Virus record (IMG/VR): IMGVR_UViG_3300037293_000084
Coordinates: 1 to 44,019 of that record
Length of the DNA: 44,019 bases
From: a virus
Direction: 5' to 3' (one strand)
Shown: positions 14,856-22,808 of the stretch, one piece after another
How the letters are laid out: every line of letters starts with the position of its first letter
Position numbering within the stretch: the stretch's first letter is position 1
Notes under the pieces: generated by a model
Database searches by the model: none
Told to the model about the DNA's origin: nothing
The model's input: only the letters and a program-made list of their open reading frames with translations
Position numbers and translations under genes: made by a program

Positions 14856-15428
14856 ATGGCAACACTTGAAAAAGCACCTTTTGGAAAAACAAATTACCAA
14901 AAGTCTAAAATTGAAAAACTCGCTCCAATTGTTGCAAAGTGGGAGGGCGGTTTTGTGAATGATCCATTAGATAAAGGTGGAGCAACCAATATGGGAATCA
15001 CTTTAAACACATGGAAGCTTTTAGGCTACGATAAAGACAATGATGGCGATATTGATGCGCAAGATATAAAACTACTTTCAAAAGAAGATTTTAAAGTTAT
15101 TCTTAGAAAGTATTGGAATAAATGGAATGCTGATGAAATTAAAAATCAATCCATTGCTAATATTTTAGTTGATTGGTATTGGGGTTCTGGAAAATGGGGC
15201 ATTGTAATTCCTCAAAGAATTTTAGGAGTTGTTCAAGATGGTTCAGTTGGACCAATGACTATTGCAGCATTAAACAAAGCAATTGAAAAAGATGCACGAG
15301 CCTTGTTTGATAGTTTATTTAGAGCCAGAGAACGCTTTTATGAAGATATAGTAAGAAGCAATCCAAGTCAAAAACGATTTATAAAAGGTTGGAAAAACAG
15401 ATTAAACGATTTTAAATATAAGTTTTAA
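14856..15428 (+). CDS. endolysin, glycoside hydrolase 108 family
   Basis: A muramidase-type lysin that cuts peptidoglycan glycan strands at lysis. The catalytic glutamate is E30 in WEGGF, followed by DKGGATNMGIT, the GH108 signature. The C-terminal half (IPQRILGVVQDGSVGPMT and after) is the family's peptidoglycan-binding domain. Residues 59-70 (DKDNDGDIDAQD) form a complete EF-hand-type calcium loop between the two. There is no signal peptide, so export depends on the holin. Length (190 aa) is normal. Confidence 0.88.
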   Translation: MATLEKAPFGKTNYQKSKIEKLAPIVAKWEGGFVNDPLDKGGATNMGITLNTWKLLGYDKDNDGDIDAQDIKLLSKEDFKVILRKYWNKWNADEIKNQSIANILVDWYWGSGKWGIVIPQRILGVVQDGSVGPMTIAALNKAIEKDARALFDSLFRARERFYEDIVRSNPSQKRFIKGWKNRLNDFKYKF

Positions 15429-15431
15429 GTT

Positions 15432-15959
15432 ATGAGAAAAATAATATTTATGATTTTTATGCTTTTTAGTTTCTGCTCATGCGGTTCTATGAAGTTGAAA
15501 AAGGAGTCTGAAAAATTAGAGGTTAAAAAAGAGGTTGTAATAGATTCTACAAAAGAGGAAACGGAAACAACAAAAAAAGAAGAGGAGGAGAAAACAAATA
15601 CTAAAACAGAAGTTTTAGAGAGTGAAATTAAAATTTCTCCTATTGACCCAGACAAAGAAATGCTAGTAGATGGGAAAAGCTACAGAAATGCGGTTTTAAG
15701 CAATAAAACAAAAAAAGAAGTAAAAGAGGAGGCAAAAGATAAAAAAGTAAAAGAGGAGGCAAAAAAGGAGATAAAAACTAACTATAAAGAATCTCAAAAG
15801 GAGGATATTAAAATAGAAACATCTAAAAAAGATAAAAAAAGGACTGGATTATATGATAGCCCTTATTTTTGGATTTTCATTTTATTGCTTATTATTCTTT
15901 TAATATGGTTAATTCGTAAATATTGGAATAGGATTAAAATATTTATAGGAATAGTGTAA
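15432..15959 (+). CDS. probable one-piece (u-)spanin: lipoprotein with C-terminal membrane anchor
   Basis: The N-terminus MRKIIFMIFMLFSFCSCG is a lipoprotein-type signal (probable lipidated C17). About 120 residues of lysine/glutamate-rich, helix- or coiled-coil-forming sequence follow, and then one hydrophobic helix near residues 148-163 with a basic tail. An outer-membrane lipid anchor plus an inner-membrane helix in one chain is the layout of unimolecular spanins such as T1 gp11, which fuse the two membranes at the end of lysis. It follows the endolysin by three bases. Codon usage returns here to the phage style. Confidence 0.65.
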   Translation: MRKIIFMIFMLFSFCSCGSMKLKKESEKLEVKKEVVIDSTKEETETTKKEEEEKTNTKTEVLESEIKISPIDPDKEMLVDGKSYRNAVLSNKTKKEVKEEAKDKKVKEEAKKEIKTNYKESQKEDIKIETSKKDKKRTGLYDSPYFWIFILLLIILLIWLIRKYWNRIKIFIGIV

Positions 15960-16030
15960 ATATTAAATAATTTTTGTAGTATTGTATTCTCTAAGGATAA
16001 TGATTTAAAAAGTTTAGTTTAAGTTTTAGG

Positions 16031-16059
16031 AAAAGCTCTCAATTTTGGGAGCTTTTTTT
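16031..16059 (+). terminator. terminator closing the fibre/lysis unit
   Basis: AAAAGCTCTC, loop AATTTT and GGGAGCTTTTTTT form a ten-pair stem followed by seven Ts. The 70 bases before it (15960-16030) contain no ORF, but a TAGTATTG promoter-like string lies near 15977, so a short RNA from here is possible but unproven. Confidence 0.8.
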
Positions 16060-16089
16060 ATAAATAAGTTTTAAATAAAAAAAATTATA

Positions 16090-16097
16090 TATATTTG
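16090..16097 (+). promoter_or_regulatory. Bacteroidota-type promoter (-7 TATATTTG) for the capsid operon
   Basis: TATATTTG matches TAnnTTTG, 24 bases before the protease ATG and about 30 bases after the terminator. It probably starts the capsid/tail transcript. The -33 element is not clear in the A/T-rich upstream sequence. Confidence 0.5.
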
Positions 16098-16120
16098 TAA
16101 GGAATATTAAATATTTGTAT

Positions 16121-17362
16121 ATGAATTTTTCATTAATGAGAGAGGTTTACGGAAATAATCCCTGGCTAGTAGATAGCCATACTCTACCAGCTTTACTAAA
16201 TACACTACAATTAGCTAAAAGCGGGGTTTCTTTAGAACTACCTGAGCAAAAATATAACTCAATTAGCTTTTTAAACACTAAATCTAATACTCTTATATAT
16301 GATGATTATGATTTAAGAAATAAGAGCTTTAGCGAGGGAATAGGAATAATTAACCTAGATGGAGCAATTACTGTAGGAGGTGGGGCATCTAGTAGAGGAA
16401 TGTTAGAAACTTCTAACATGATGCTTAAAATGGCTAAAGATTCTAGGATAAAGGGTTTTATGATTTACACTAATTCTGGAGGGGGTTCTAGTGCAGCTGT
16501 AGAAATTATGTCTGATGCTATAAATGATGTAAAGAAAACTAAGCCTGTTTATTCTCTAATTAAAAAAGGAGGTTTAGCAGCTTCTGCGGCTTATGGTATA
16601 ATTTCCGCTACTCATAAAATATACTCTGAGTCAGAAATGAATTTTGTAGGATCAGTAGGTACTATGATTCAATTTGAGGGAAAAAAAGCTAATTCAGAGG
16701 ATGTAGATGGAGTTAAAAATATTCGTTTATATGCTACAAAATCTACTAAAAAAAATATAGCTTATGAGGAGGCTCTAAATAATGATAATTATAATCTTTT
16801 AGTTAATGATTTACTGGACCCAATAAATGAGAATTTCATTAAATTAGTGGAGAGTAATAGACCTCTTTTAAAAGGTACTGATTTTGATAATGGGCATGAT
16901 AGATTTGCTAAAGATTCTATAGGAACTTTTATAGATGGAATCTCTAATTTTGATAGTGTAATTCAGATGATTTTATCTGATTCTAATAATAATAATTCTA
17001 ATATTAATTTAATTAACAATTCTAAAAAAATGAACAAAGAAGAGTTTAAAAATGCTAGTCCTACGGCATACGCTGAGATAGTGAGTGAGGGGATTAGTTC
17101 AGAGAGAGAGCGAGTAGGCTCATGGATGGCATACGCTAAAGCGGATGTAAATTCAGTAGTAGAGGGGATAGAATCTGGAAAGGAAATATCTAGCTCTATT
17201 AGAGAGAAAATGATGATTAAGCTAAACTCTACACAAAGTTTAGAAAATCTAACTGCAGACAGCCAGAGTGCTATAGTTACGCAAGAAACTAAAACTGTAG
17301 TAGAAAATGTAGCTCCTGAAGTAAATAAGGAGTTAGAAAGTGCATTTAACTTTAAATTATAA
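16121..17362 (+). CDS. S49-family head maturation protease (lambda gpC-like)
   Basis: It processes the portal/scaffold during prohead maturation. The SppA/ClpP-like fold is shown by the oxyanion loop YTNSGGGSSAA (about 116-126) and the nucleophile serine, probably S155, in GLAASAAYGIISA; the catalytic lysine should lie beyond residue 200. An Asn/Ser-rich linker near residue 290 is followed by a 110-residue charged helical region that looks like a scaffold. ATG 16121 is preferred over an in-frame TTG at 16115. Lambda order would place it next to the portal; here the fibre/lysis module intervenes. Confidence 0.85.
   Translation: MNFSLMREVYGNNPWLVDSHTLPALLNTLQLAKSGVSLELPEQKYNSISFLNTKSNTLIYDDYDLRNKSFSEGIGIINLDGAITVGGGASSRGMLETSNMMLKMAKDSRIKGFMIYTNSGGGSSAAVEIMSDAINDVKKTKPVYSLIKKGGLAASAAYGIISATHKIYSESEMNFVGSVGTMIQFEGKKANSEDVDGVKNIRLYATKSTKKNIAYEEALNNDNYNLLVNDLLDPINENFIKLVESNRPLLKGTDFDNGHDRFAKDSIGTFIDGISNFDSVIQMILSDSNNNNSNINLINNSKKMNKEEFKNASPTAYAEIVSEGISSERERVGSWMAYAKADVNSVVEGIESGKEISSSIREKMMIKLNSTQSLENLTADSQSAIVTQETKTVVENVAPEVNKELESAFNFKL
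17030..17362 (+). CDS. nested in-frame scaffold protein (Nu3-like), candidate
   Basis: Methionine M304 of the protease lies directly after the Asn-rich linker and is preceded by an A/T-rich leader (AATTAACAATTCTAAAAAA) like those in front of real genes in this window. The 110-residue product from this start is acidic, helical and ends at the protease stop. In lambda the scaffold Nu3 is made from an internal start in gene C at the same place, so a separate scaffold product is likely. The internal start is inference. Confidence 0.5.
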   Translation: MNKEEFKNASPTAYAEIVSEGISSERERVGSWMAYAKADVNSVVEGIESGKEISSSIREKMMIKLNSTQSLENLTADSQSAIVTQETKTVVENVAPEVNKELESAFNFKL

Positions 17363-17367
17363 ATAAA

Positions 17368-17802
17368 ATGGGAGGAGTAAAAGCGACACAGAGAAACGCT
17401 ACTAGAAATCAAAGTACAGTAGATTATTCTAAAAATAACATCTTTACTTATGGTAATAGATATGCTGAAGCGGAATTTTTAAACGATACTGGAGCTGATT
17501 TAGATGCATCAGATGGAATCTTAGTATTAAGAAGTGCAGTAGGGCAAATTAAACCAGCAATAGCTGGAGCAACTTTAGCTGATGTAATTGGAATCTTAAA
17601 ACTAGATGATGTTACTTTAGTAGATACGGATACGGCTAAAGCTAATTATTGTGTTTCAGGTGATATTGATGCAGGACTTTTAAAATTACCTGCAGGAGTT
17701 ACTTTAGATACAATGGTAGGAGGGAAAGCATTAAGAGATTTATTAACTGATTTAGGTTTCATTTTAAATAATGTTACTGAAAATTCAAAATTCGATAATT
17801 AA
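17368..17802 (+). CDS. head decoration protein (lambda gpD-like)
   Basis: 144 residues with a small beta-rich fold. After an N-terminal NNIFTYGNRYAEAEF region come repeated DGILVLRSAVGQIKPA and GVTLDTM segments, like bacteriophage decoration proteins. Decoration trimers stabilise the expanded capsid. Its place between protease and major capsid protein matches lambda (C-Nu3-D-E). A single base separates its stop from the capsid-protein start. Confidence 0.65.
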   Translation: MGGVKATQRNATRNQSTVDYSKNNIFTYGNRYAEAEFLNDTGADLDASDGILVLRSAVGQIKPAIAGATLADVIGILKLDDVTLVDTDTAKANYCVSGDIDAGLLKLPAGVTLDTMVGGKALRDLLTDLGFILNNVTENSKFDN

Positions 17803-17803
17803 T

Positions 17804-18883
17804 ATGAGCATTTCAATTATAGACCATAGCTCAAATATTACTAGTAAGGTAGTAGGAGCATTTGAAGAGATTATCCCAGTAAGAGCAGGATTTTCGGCAT
17901 TATTCCCAGAGGAAACTACGGGAACTCTAGCAGTAGATGTAGAAGTACAAAGAGATAATGATTTAATTGCAGTAGATGTAGTTAGATTTACTGAGGGAAA
18001 CAAAAATAAATCTACTAGAGCTACTGAGCATAAATACGTACCTCCATTTTTTAAAGAGGATTATGATTTTAATAGAGATGAGGTATATCAGCATACTATT
18101 TCTATGGGGGTTTTAAATAATGCTGGAGTAAATAAATTAATTGCTCAATCTGCATTAAAAAATGTTACTAAAAATAGAGCAAAAATAGAGAGAGCTATTA
18201 GAAAACAACAGGCTGAGGTTTTACAGACTGGAATTGTTACCCTTAAAAATGGTGATAATATTGATTTTAAAAGAAAGGCTTTATCTATGCCTGTTTTATC
18301 TGGGGTTAATCTTTGGAGTGCTTCAGCTACGGCTAAGCCTATTGATGATTTAGCTTTAGGAATGAGATTTTTAAGGGATGTAGGTAACTCTAATGGGGCT
18401 GATGTAAATGTGGTTATGCGTTCGGATTCTTTTAATGCTTTCATGGCAGCAGAGCAAGTAAAAGAGCAGGCTGAATGGACTAACATTAAGAGAATGAATA
18501 TAGATTTTCCTCAGTTTAATGAGGCTACAGGGTTAGCTTTTCAGGGGCAGATTGCAGCGGGTGATTTTAATGTAAATCTTTGGACTTATAATGAGAAATA
18601 TACTGACTCTTTAGGGGCTACTAAATTCTATTTAGATGCTAATAAAGTAGTAATGATTCCGTCTGATTTTATGGGAAAAACTATTTTTGGAGGTTTGCCT
18701 GTTATGAATGATGTAAGTATAGGAAATACTATTACTAGGATGCCAGGTATTGTAGAGGCTAATTATTTAATTAGGGCTTATAGTGATGAGCGTACTATGT
18801 CTAGTACTTTAGAATTATCATCTGCTCCTATTGTAGTTCCGTTTACTGTAGATAAAATCTATACTATTCAAACTTTAACATAA
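17804..18883 (+). CDS. major capsid protein, lambda gpE family
   Basis: The 359-residue protein has gpE-family features: an N-terminal region ending FPEETTGTLAVDVEV, a VPPFFKEDYDFN segment near residue 80, a LGMRFLRDVGNSNGADVNVV middle domain, and a C-terminal SSAPIVVPFTVDKIYT ending. It forms the capsid shell. ATG 17804 is chosen over an upstream in-frame TTG at 17771, which lies inside the decoration gene; the leader ATTCGATAATTAAT matches local style. Confidence 0.88.
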   Translation: MSISIIDHSSNITSKVVGAFEEIIPVRAGFSALFPEETTGTLAVDVEVQRDNDLIAVDVVRFTEGNKNKSTRATEHKYVPPFFKEDYDFNRDEVYQHTISMGVLNNAGVNKLIAQSALKNVTKNRAKIERAIRKQQAEVLQTGIVTLKNGDNIDFKRKALSMPVLSGVNLWSASATAKPIDDLALGMRFLRDVGNSNGADVNVVMRSDSFNAFMAAEQVKEQAEWTNIKRMNIDFPQFNEATGLAFQGQIAAGDFNVNLWTYNEKYTDSLGATKFYLDANKVVMIPSDFMGKTIFGGLPVMNDVSIGNTITRMPGIVEANYLIRAYSDERTMSSTLELSSAPIVVPFTVDKIYTIQTLT

Positions 18884-18900
18884 ATCTAAATATTTAAGAT

Positions 18901-19197
18901 ATGGCACAGTATAAAATAAAAGTAATACTCCATCAGCTTAAATCTAATAAACTAGGAAAGGCTGGGGAAATTGTAGAGGAATCTCAATTACTCAGCCCAG
19001 CTAGTGAGTTAGTTAAAAATGGGTTTATAGAGTTAGTAGGTGTAGAGGATGAGGCTAATGATGATTTAGCTAAAATGACTATTCCTGAATTAAAACAATT
19101 CGCAGATCAGAATGTTATTGATGTAGAGGGGCTAACTAAGAAAAAAGCAATTTTAGCAGCTATAAAATCTCACATAAATAATATAGAAATTAAGTAA
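18901..19197 (+). CDS. small head protein with HeH/Rho-N-like C-terminal domain (98 aa)
   Basis: The N-terminal half is beta-rich (QYKIKVILHQLKSNKLGKAG). The C-terminal 45 residues (MTIPELKQFADQNVIDVEGL, then TKKKAILAAI) resemble the HeH/Rho N-terminal helix-extension-helix domain, common in capsid-proximal phage proteins. It is located between the capsid protein and the connector genes. Confidence 0.5.
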   Translation: MAQYKIKVILHQLKSNKLGKAGEIVEESQLLSPASELVKNGFIELVGVEDEANDDLAKMTIPELKQFADQNVIDVEGLTKKKAILAAIKSHINNIEIK

Positions 19198-19218
19198 TAA
19201 AGTAAAAAGTTAATCCAG

Positions 19219-19599
19219 ATGGGAAGTATTTTAGATTTAGCTAAAAGAGATGCTAAGAGATTTGTTACTAAAGGAGGGTTTGAGGTAGATATAGAAATGA
19301 TAACTCCAACAAAAGACAAAGTAATAAACATCACTGGTTTAGGAACTAAACACTGGATTAATTTTGATTCTGATGGAAATCCTATAAATTCTAAAAATGT
19401 ACATATTTGTATAGATGAGGAGTTTTTAAATAATAATAGCTATCCTACTAGAAACGGAAAAGGAGAAATAAGGTTATTAAATCATTTAATCACCTTTAAG
19501 GATAGTTCAGGGATAGATAGAAATTACATAGTAAAAGAGAATTTTCCAGATGAAACTTTAGGGCTAATAGTTTGTATTTTAGCAGATTATACAATTTAA
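19219..19599 (+). CDS. head-tail connector/completion protein (gpFII-like position)
   Basis: 126 residues with alternating polar/apolar beta-strands (VDIEMITPTKDKVINITG, NHLITFKDSSGIDR). Its place after the capsid protein and before the tail terminator candidate corresponds to lambda FII-type joining proteins. No sequence signature is strong enough to be certain. Confidence 0.45.
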   Translation: MGSILDLAKRDAKRFVTKGGFEVDIEMITPTKDKVINITGLGTKHWINFDSDGNPINSKNVHICIDEEFLNNNSYPTRNGKGEIRLLNHLITFKDSSGIDRNYIVKENFPDETLGLIVCILADYTI

Positions 19600-19603
19600 A
19601 AAC

Positions 19604-20206
19604 ATGGCTATACTTATAGATGAAAAAATAGAAATTCAAGGATTCGAGGTTGTTTTAAACAAGCTCGGAGCTATTCTATTAGAGGAGCTTTCTAATCAAA
19701 GAGATTCATGTAATAATACAGCTTTATTTGATGTTTTTATAGAGAGGCAACAGCCTTATGATAAATCAGAGGATGTGGTAATAATTGTATCTCTAGATAA
19801 TGTGAATTATTCAAACTTTACTGAAAGCGGTTCAGAGGGGTTATGTGTTTATAATGTGGATATATTCACATCTGCGACAGAAAGTGCTGTAGAGACAGGA
19901 AATAAAGCCTCTAGGGATAGATTACATTTGTTTGCAGGATGGGTTAGATATATATTATCATCTACTAAATACAAAACTTTAGATTTGCCTCCAGGATGTA
20001 TTGGGGGAACTTATGTTAATAGTCTGAGTTTTGATGATAACTATGGCAATCAAGATGGGAGCTTTATTAGAATGAGCAGAGTGCAGTTTTCGGTTAGAAT
20101 TAATGAAAATCAGGAGCTATTTAATGGAATAGATTTTTTAGGTAATGATACAGAAATAAGGATAGAGGGAACGGATAAGGGGTATAAATTAATCTTTAAT
20201 AATTAA
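19604..20206 (+). CDS. tail terminator-like protein (200 aa)
   Basis: The arrangement of a long N-terminal helix (VLNKLGAILLEELSN), beta-strands (EDVVIIVSLDNVNYS) and a C-terminal RVQFSVRINENQEL strand resembles phage tail-completion/terminator proteins (Mu gp37/gpU type). It lies just before the sheath, where such a protein is expected. It caps the tail tube and joins it to the head. Assignment rests mainly on position. Confidence 0.5.
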   Translation: MAILIDEKIEIQGFEVVLNKLGAILLEELSNQRDSCNNTALFDVFIERQQPYDKSEDVVIIVSLDNVNYSNFTESGSEGLCVYNVDIFTSATESAVETGNKASRDRLHLFAGWVRYILSSTKYKTLDLPPGCIGGTYVNSLSFDDNYGNQDGSFIRMSRVQFSVRINENQELFNGIDFLGNDTEIRIEGTDKGYKLIFNN

Positions 20207-20210
20207 AAAT

Positions 20211-21731
20211 ATGAGTACAATTTCAACAGCTGTAGGACTAGAGCGCAGAGCTAGGGTTTCAGGCTATAAAATTAAAAAAGGGTTTTTCTCTAATGAAACA
20301 CCTAATCTGCCGCAGTTAATTGCTGTTTTTGGAGAGGCTAATACTGCTAATCAGGCGGGATTAACTACTACAAAAAGAGAGGTTACTAGTGCTAATGAGG
20401 CAGCAGAGCTGTATGGTTACGGCTCTCCAATTCATGCACAAATGAGGATTTTAAGACCTATCTCTGGGGATGGAGTAGGAGGGATTCCTACAGTAGTTTT
20501 TCCTCAATTATCAAACGGGGGAGAAACGGCTACTGAATTAGAGTGGACTGTAACGGGAACGGCTACTAAAAATGCTACTCATACTGTAGTAGTAGCGGGA
20601 AGAGAAACTCTAGATTTTCAAAACTATTCTTATAATGTTATTGTAGGTGATACTCCTACTATAATAGCTCAAAAGATAGCTGATGCTGTTAATGGGGTTT
20701 TATCTAGTCCAGTTATTGCTACTCCTGTTTTAGGCGTGGTTACTTTTGTAACAAAATGGAGAGGCTTAACTAGTTCTCAATTAGATGTTAGATTTAATTT
20801 AGGAGCTAATTTAACAGGGGTTTCATATTCTCAAACAGATGTTATTTTGGGAACGGGTACGCCTGATTTAAGTGCTTCTCTTATTCAATTTGGGGATGAT
20901 TGGTACACTTCTGTTAGTAATTCTTATGGGGAGGCTCATTTAGGCACTTTTGAGGCTTTTAATGGTTTTCCAGATGATGATTTGCCTACAGGTAGATACA
21001 GTGGATTAATATTTAAACCTTTTGCAGCTTTCTTTGGTTCTACTTTATCTGATAAAGATGATTTAGTATTAATTACTGATAATGCATCTAGAGTAAATCA
21101 ATTAACAAATGTATTATGCCCAGCTCCTAATTCTTTAGGCTTTGGATATGAGGCTGCAGCTAATATGATTACTTTATTTAGTAGAATTGCACAGGATAGC
21201 CCTCAGTTAGATGTTAATAATAAATTTTATTCTGATATGCCTATTCCTTTGGATGGTAATGCAGGTGATATGAGTGATTATAATAATAGAGATTTTCTAA
21301 TTAAAAAAGGATGTTCTACAGTTATTCTAGAGAATGGAGCTTATAGGGTTCAGGATTTAGTAACTACATACCACCCGGAGGGAGAAACTCCTCTACAGTA
21401 TAACTATTGTAGAAATCTGAATTTAGATTGGAATGTATCTGACTCATACAGGACTTTAGAAACTATAAGGCTAAAGGATAAAGTTTTAGTAGCAGATACG
21501 CAAGTAGTAGGGGTTACAGGAGCTATTAAGCCTAAAGAATGGAGAGCTGTGGTTTTTGATTTGTTTGATGATTTAGCAGAGAAAGCCTTAATTAATGAGC
21601 CTCAATATTCTAAAGATAGTCTAGTAGTTCAGATCAGTTCTACTAACCCTAATAGATTTGAAACTTTTTTCAGATATAAAAGAACGGGAATAGCTAGAAT
21701 AGAGAGTACAGATGTAGAGGCAGGATTTTAA
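20211..21731 (+). CDS. contractile tail sheath protein (Mu gpL-like)
   Basis: 506 residues. The N-terminus (SGYKIKKGFFSNETPNLPQL, then IAVFGEANTANQ) and the C-terminal domain (YRTLETIRLKDKVLVADTQV; EKALINEPQYSKDSLVVQIS; RFETFFRYKRTGIARI) follow the Mu-like sheath family, with a central insertion domain. The sheath contracts to drive the tube through the cell envelope, so this gene marks the phage as a myovirus. It is followed by the tube gene after 24 bases. Confidence 0.88.
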   Translation: MSTISTAVGLERRARVSGYKIKKGFFSNETPNLPQLIAVFGEANTANQAGLTTTKREVTSANEAAELYGYGSPIHAQMRILRPISGDGVGGIPTVVFPQLSNGGETATELEWTVTGTATKNATHTVVVAGRETLDFQNYSYNVIVGDTPTIIAQKIADAVNGVLSSPVIATPVLGVVTFVTKWRGLTSSQLDVRFNLGANLTGVSYSQTDVILGTGTPDLSASLIQFGDDWYTSVSNSYGEAHLGTFEAFNGFPDDDLPTGRYSGLIFKPFAAFFGSTLSDKDDLVLITDNASRVNQLTNVLCPAPNSLGFGYEAAANMITLFSRIAQDSPQLDVNNKFYSDMPIPLDGNAGDMSDYNNRDFLIKKGCSTVILENGAYRVQDLVTTYHPEGETPLQYNYCRNLNLDWNVSDSYRTLETIRLKDKVLVADTQVVGVTGAIKPKEWRAVVFDLFDDLAEKALINEPQYSKDSLVVQISSTNPNRFETFFRYKRTGIARIESTDVEAGF

Positions 21732-21755
21732 TATTAATATTTAAAAATAAAAAAA

Positions 21756-22163
21756 ATGGCAAAATATATAGGGGGTGATATTCAGGAGGTAGTATGTCAG
21801 CATACTCTAGGAGAGTTTAGATTTTCTCCTAAATCAAATGAGGATTTTACTCTGGATCCAGGAGGGATTAGGACTAATGATGATGCTAACCAAATTACAG
21901 GAGGAGGACAGGCTATTTATCAAAAGAACAGAGTTAGATGGATGATTGAGGGAGTAGTAGCTGTAGATTTTATAGCGGGTACAGAAATGGAAAAATTAGC
22001 TCTTTTAGCAGAGCATCCTGACGAGGGAGTCTGGACCATTACCCATATATCTGGAACTATTTGGAAAGGAAAAGGGGTAGTAGTTGGGGATATTCAGCCT
22101 GGTACTAATACGGCTCAAATGACTTTAAAAGTATCTGGAAGCGGCAAGCTAGAGAGATTATAG
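21756..22163 (+). CDS. tail tube protein
   Basis: A 135-residue beta-barrel-like protein directly behind the sheath. A VDFIAGTEMEKLALLAEHPD centre is followed by short strands (VWTITHISGTIWKGKGVVV) and a final GTNTAQMTLKVSGSG, typical of Mu/P2-type tube proteins. It forms the inner tube. A hairpin follows its stop, possibly limiting read-through from this highly expressed gene. Confidence 0.8.
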   Translation: MAKYIGGDIQEVVCQHTLGEFRFSPKSNEDFTLDPGGIRTNDDANQITGGGQAIYQKNRVRWMIEGVVAVDFIAGTEMEKLALLAEHPDEGVWTITHISGTIWKGKGVVVGDIQPGTNTAQMTLKVSGSGKLERL

Positions 22164-22169
22164 AAAAAA

Positions 22170-22200
22170 TAGCCCTCTATTTTGATAGGGGGCAATTTTT
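22170..22200 (+). terminator. hairpin after the tail tube gene, partial terminator
   Basis: GCCCTCTA, loop TTTTGA and TAGGGGGC form an eight-pair stem (22172-22193) followed by AATTTTT. The T-run is short, so it probably acts as a leaky terminator or mRNA-stabilising end. An A/C-rich leader with repeated ACAAAA follows before the chaperone gene. Confidence 0.6.
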
Positions 22201-22227
22201 AAAAACAAAAACAAAAACAAAAAACAA

Positions 22228-22629
22228 ATGAATTTAATAAGCAAAGATTTAGCAGTAGAGGAGTTAAATGAGTATTTAGCAAACTTTATAGAGGGTGATT
22301 TTAATGTAGAAAAGGATTACCCTAAAATTTTAAAAGCTGTTTGTAGTGGGAATCTAACTTTTAATGAAGATTTAATCCCTAAATACAAATTAATAACTGC
22401 ATTAAATAGAGATACTGAATTTCAAGTAGATGAGATTACCTTTATTACTAGGATTCTGCCAACTATGACAGCTAAACTAGCTAGAGGGGTAGATTTAAAA
22501 AATGATGCTGTAAGATACTCTCTAGTAGTTACTGCTCACATTATAGGTTTTGCCTCAATAAATGAGCTAGATAAATTAAGTAAAAGAGATTATGAATTAA
22601 TACAGGAGTTAAGCATGGTTTTTATCTAA
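22228..22629 (+). CDS. tail assembly chaperone, short form (gpG-like)
   Basis: 133 residues, mainly helical; it helps assemble the tape measure and tube. Its place between tube and tape measure and its frame-shifted extension fit the lambda G/GT and P2 E/E' families. The stop TAA at 22627 lies eight bases after a T5 run that is a likely slippery site. Confidence 0.75.
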   Translation: MNLISKDLAVEELNEYLANFIEGDFNVEKDYPKILKAVCSGNLTFNEDLIPKYKLITALNRDTEFQVDEITFITRILPTMTAKLARGVDLKNDAVRYSLVVTAHIIGFASINELDKLSKRDYELIQELSMVFI

Positions 22630-22796
22630 GGTGGACACTTGCTGGAATAGATATAGCTATACAAAATGTAGTTAAGTATTTTAAGTGGACACCTAATGTA
22701 ATATCAGAATTATATTGTGATGATTTAGATTACAAAGGTATTTTATACTGGAATAAAGTAGCTAAAGAAATTTCAGATAATATGAATCTAAAATAA
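22228..22796 (+). CDS. tail assembly chaperone, -1 frameshift product (gpGT-like)
   Basis: After the short form's stop, a second frame stays open to 22796 but has no start codon of its own near the beginning; it encodes RWTLAGIDIAIQNVVKYFKW and more, about 55 residues. It is in the -1 frame. The two frames overlap only between 22596 and 22629, and inside this overlap lies GGTTTTTAT, where the Phe codon TTT can re-pair perfectly one base back. Slippage gives a 189-residue fusion. The frames are seen; the slippage is inferred from the conserved strategy of tail chaperones. Confidence 0.7.
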
Positions 22797-22808
22797 AAAA
22801 TAAATATT

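Noticed and set aside
14914-15069. EF-hand loop in the endolysin as something new
   Set aside because: The DxDxDGxIDxxD loop is clear, but as far as I recall similar insertions occur in GH108 proteins of Bacteroidota, so it is noted in the gene entry only.
22199-22227. ACAAAA repeats before the chaperone gene as a regulatory element
   Set aside because: Simple A/C-rich leader sequence as seen before many genes in this phylum; no evidence of more.
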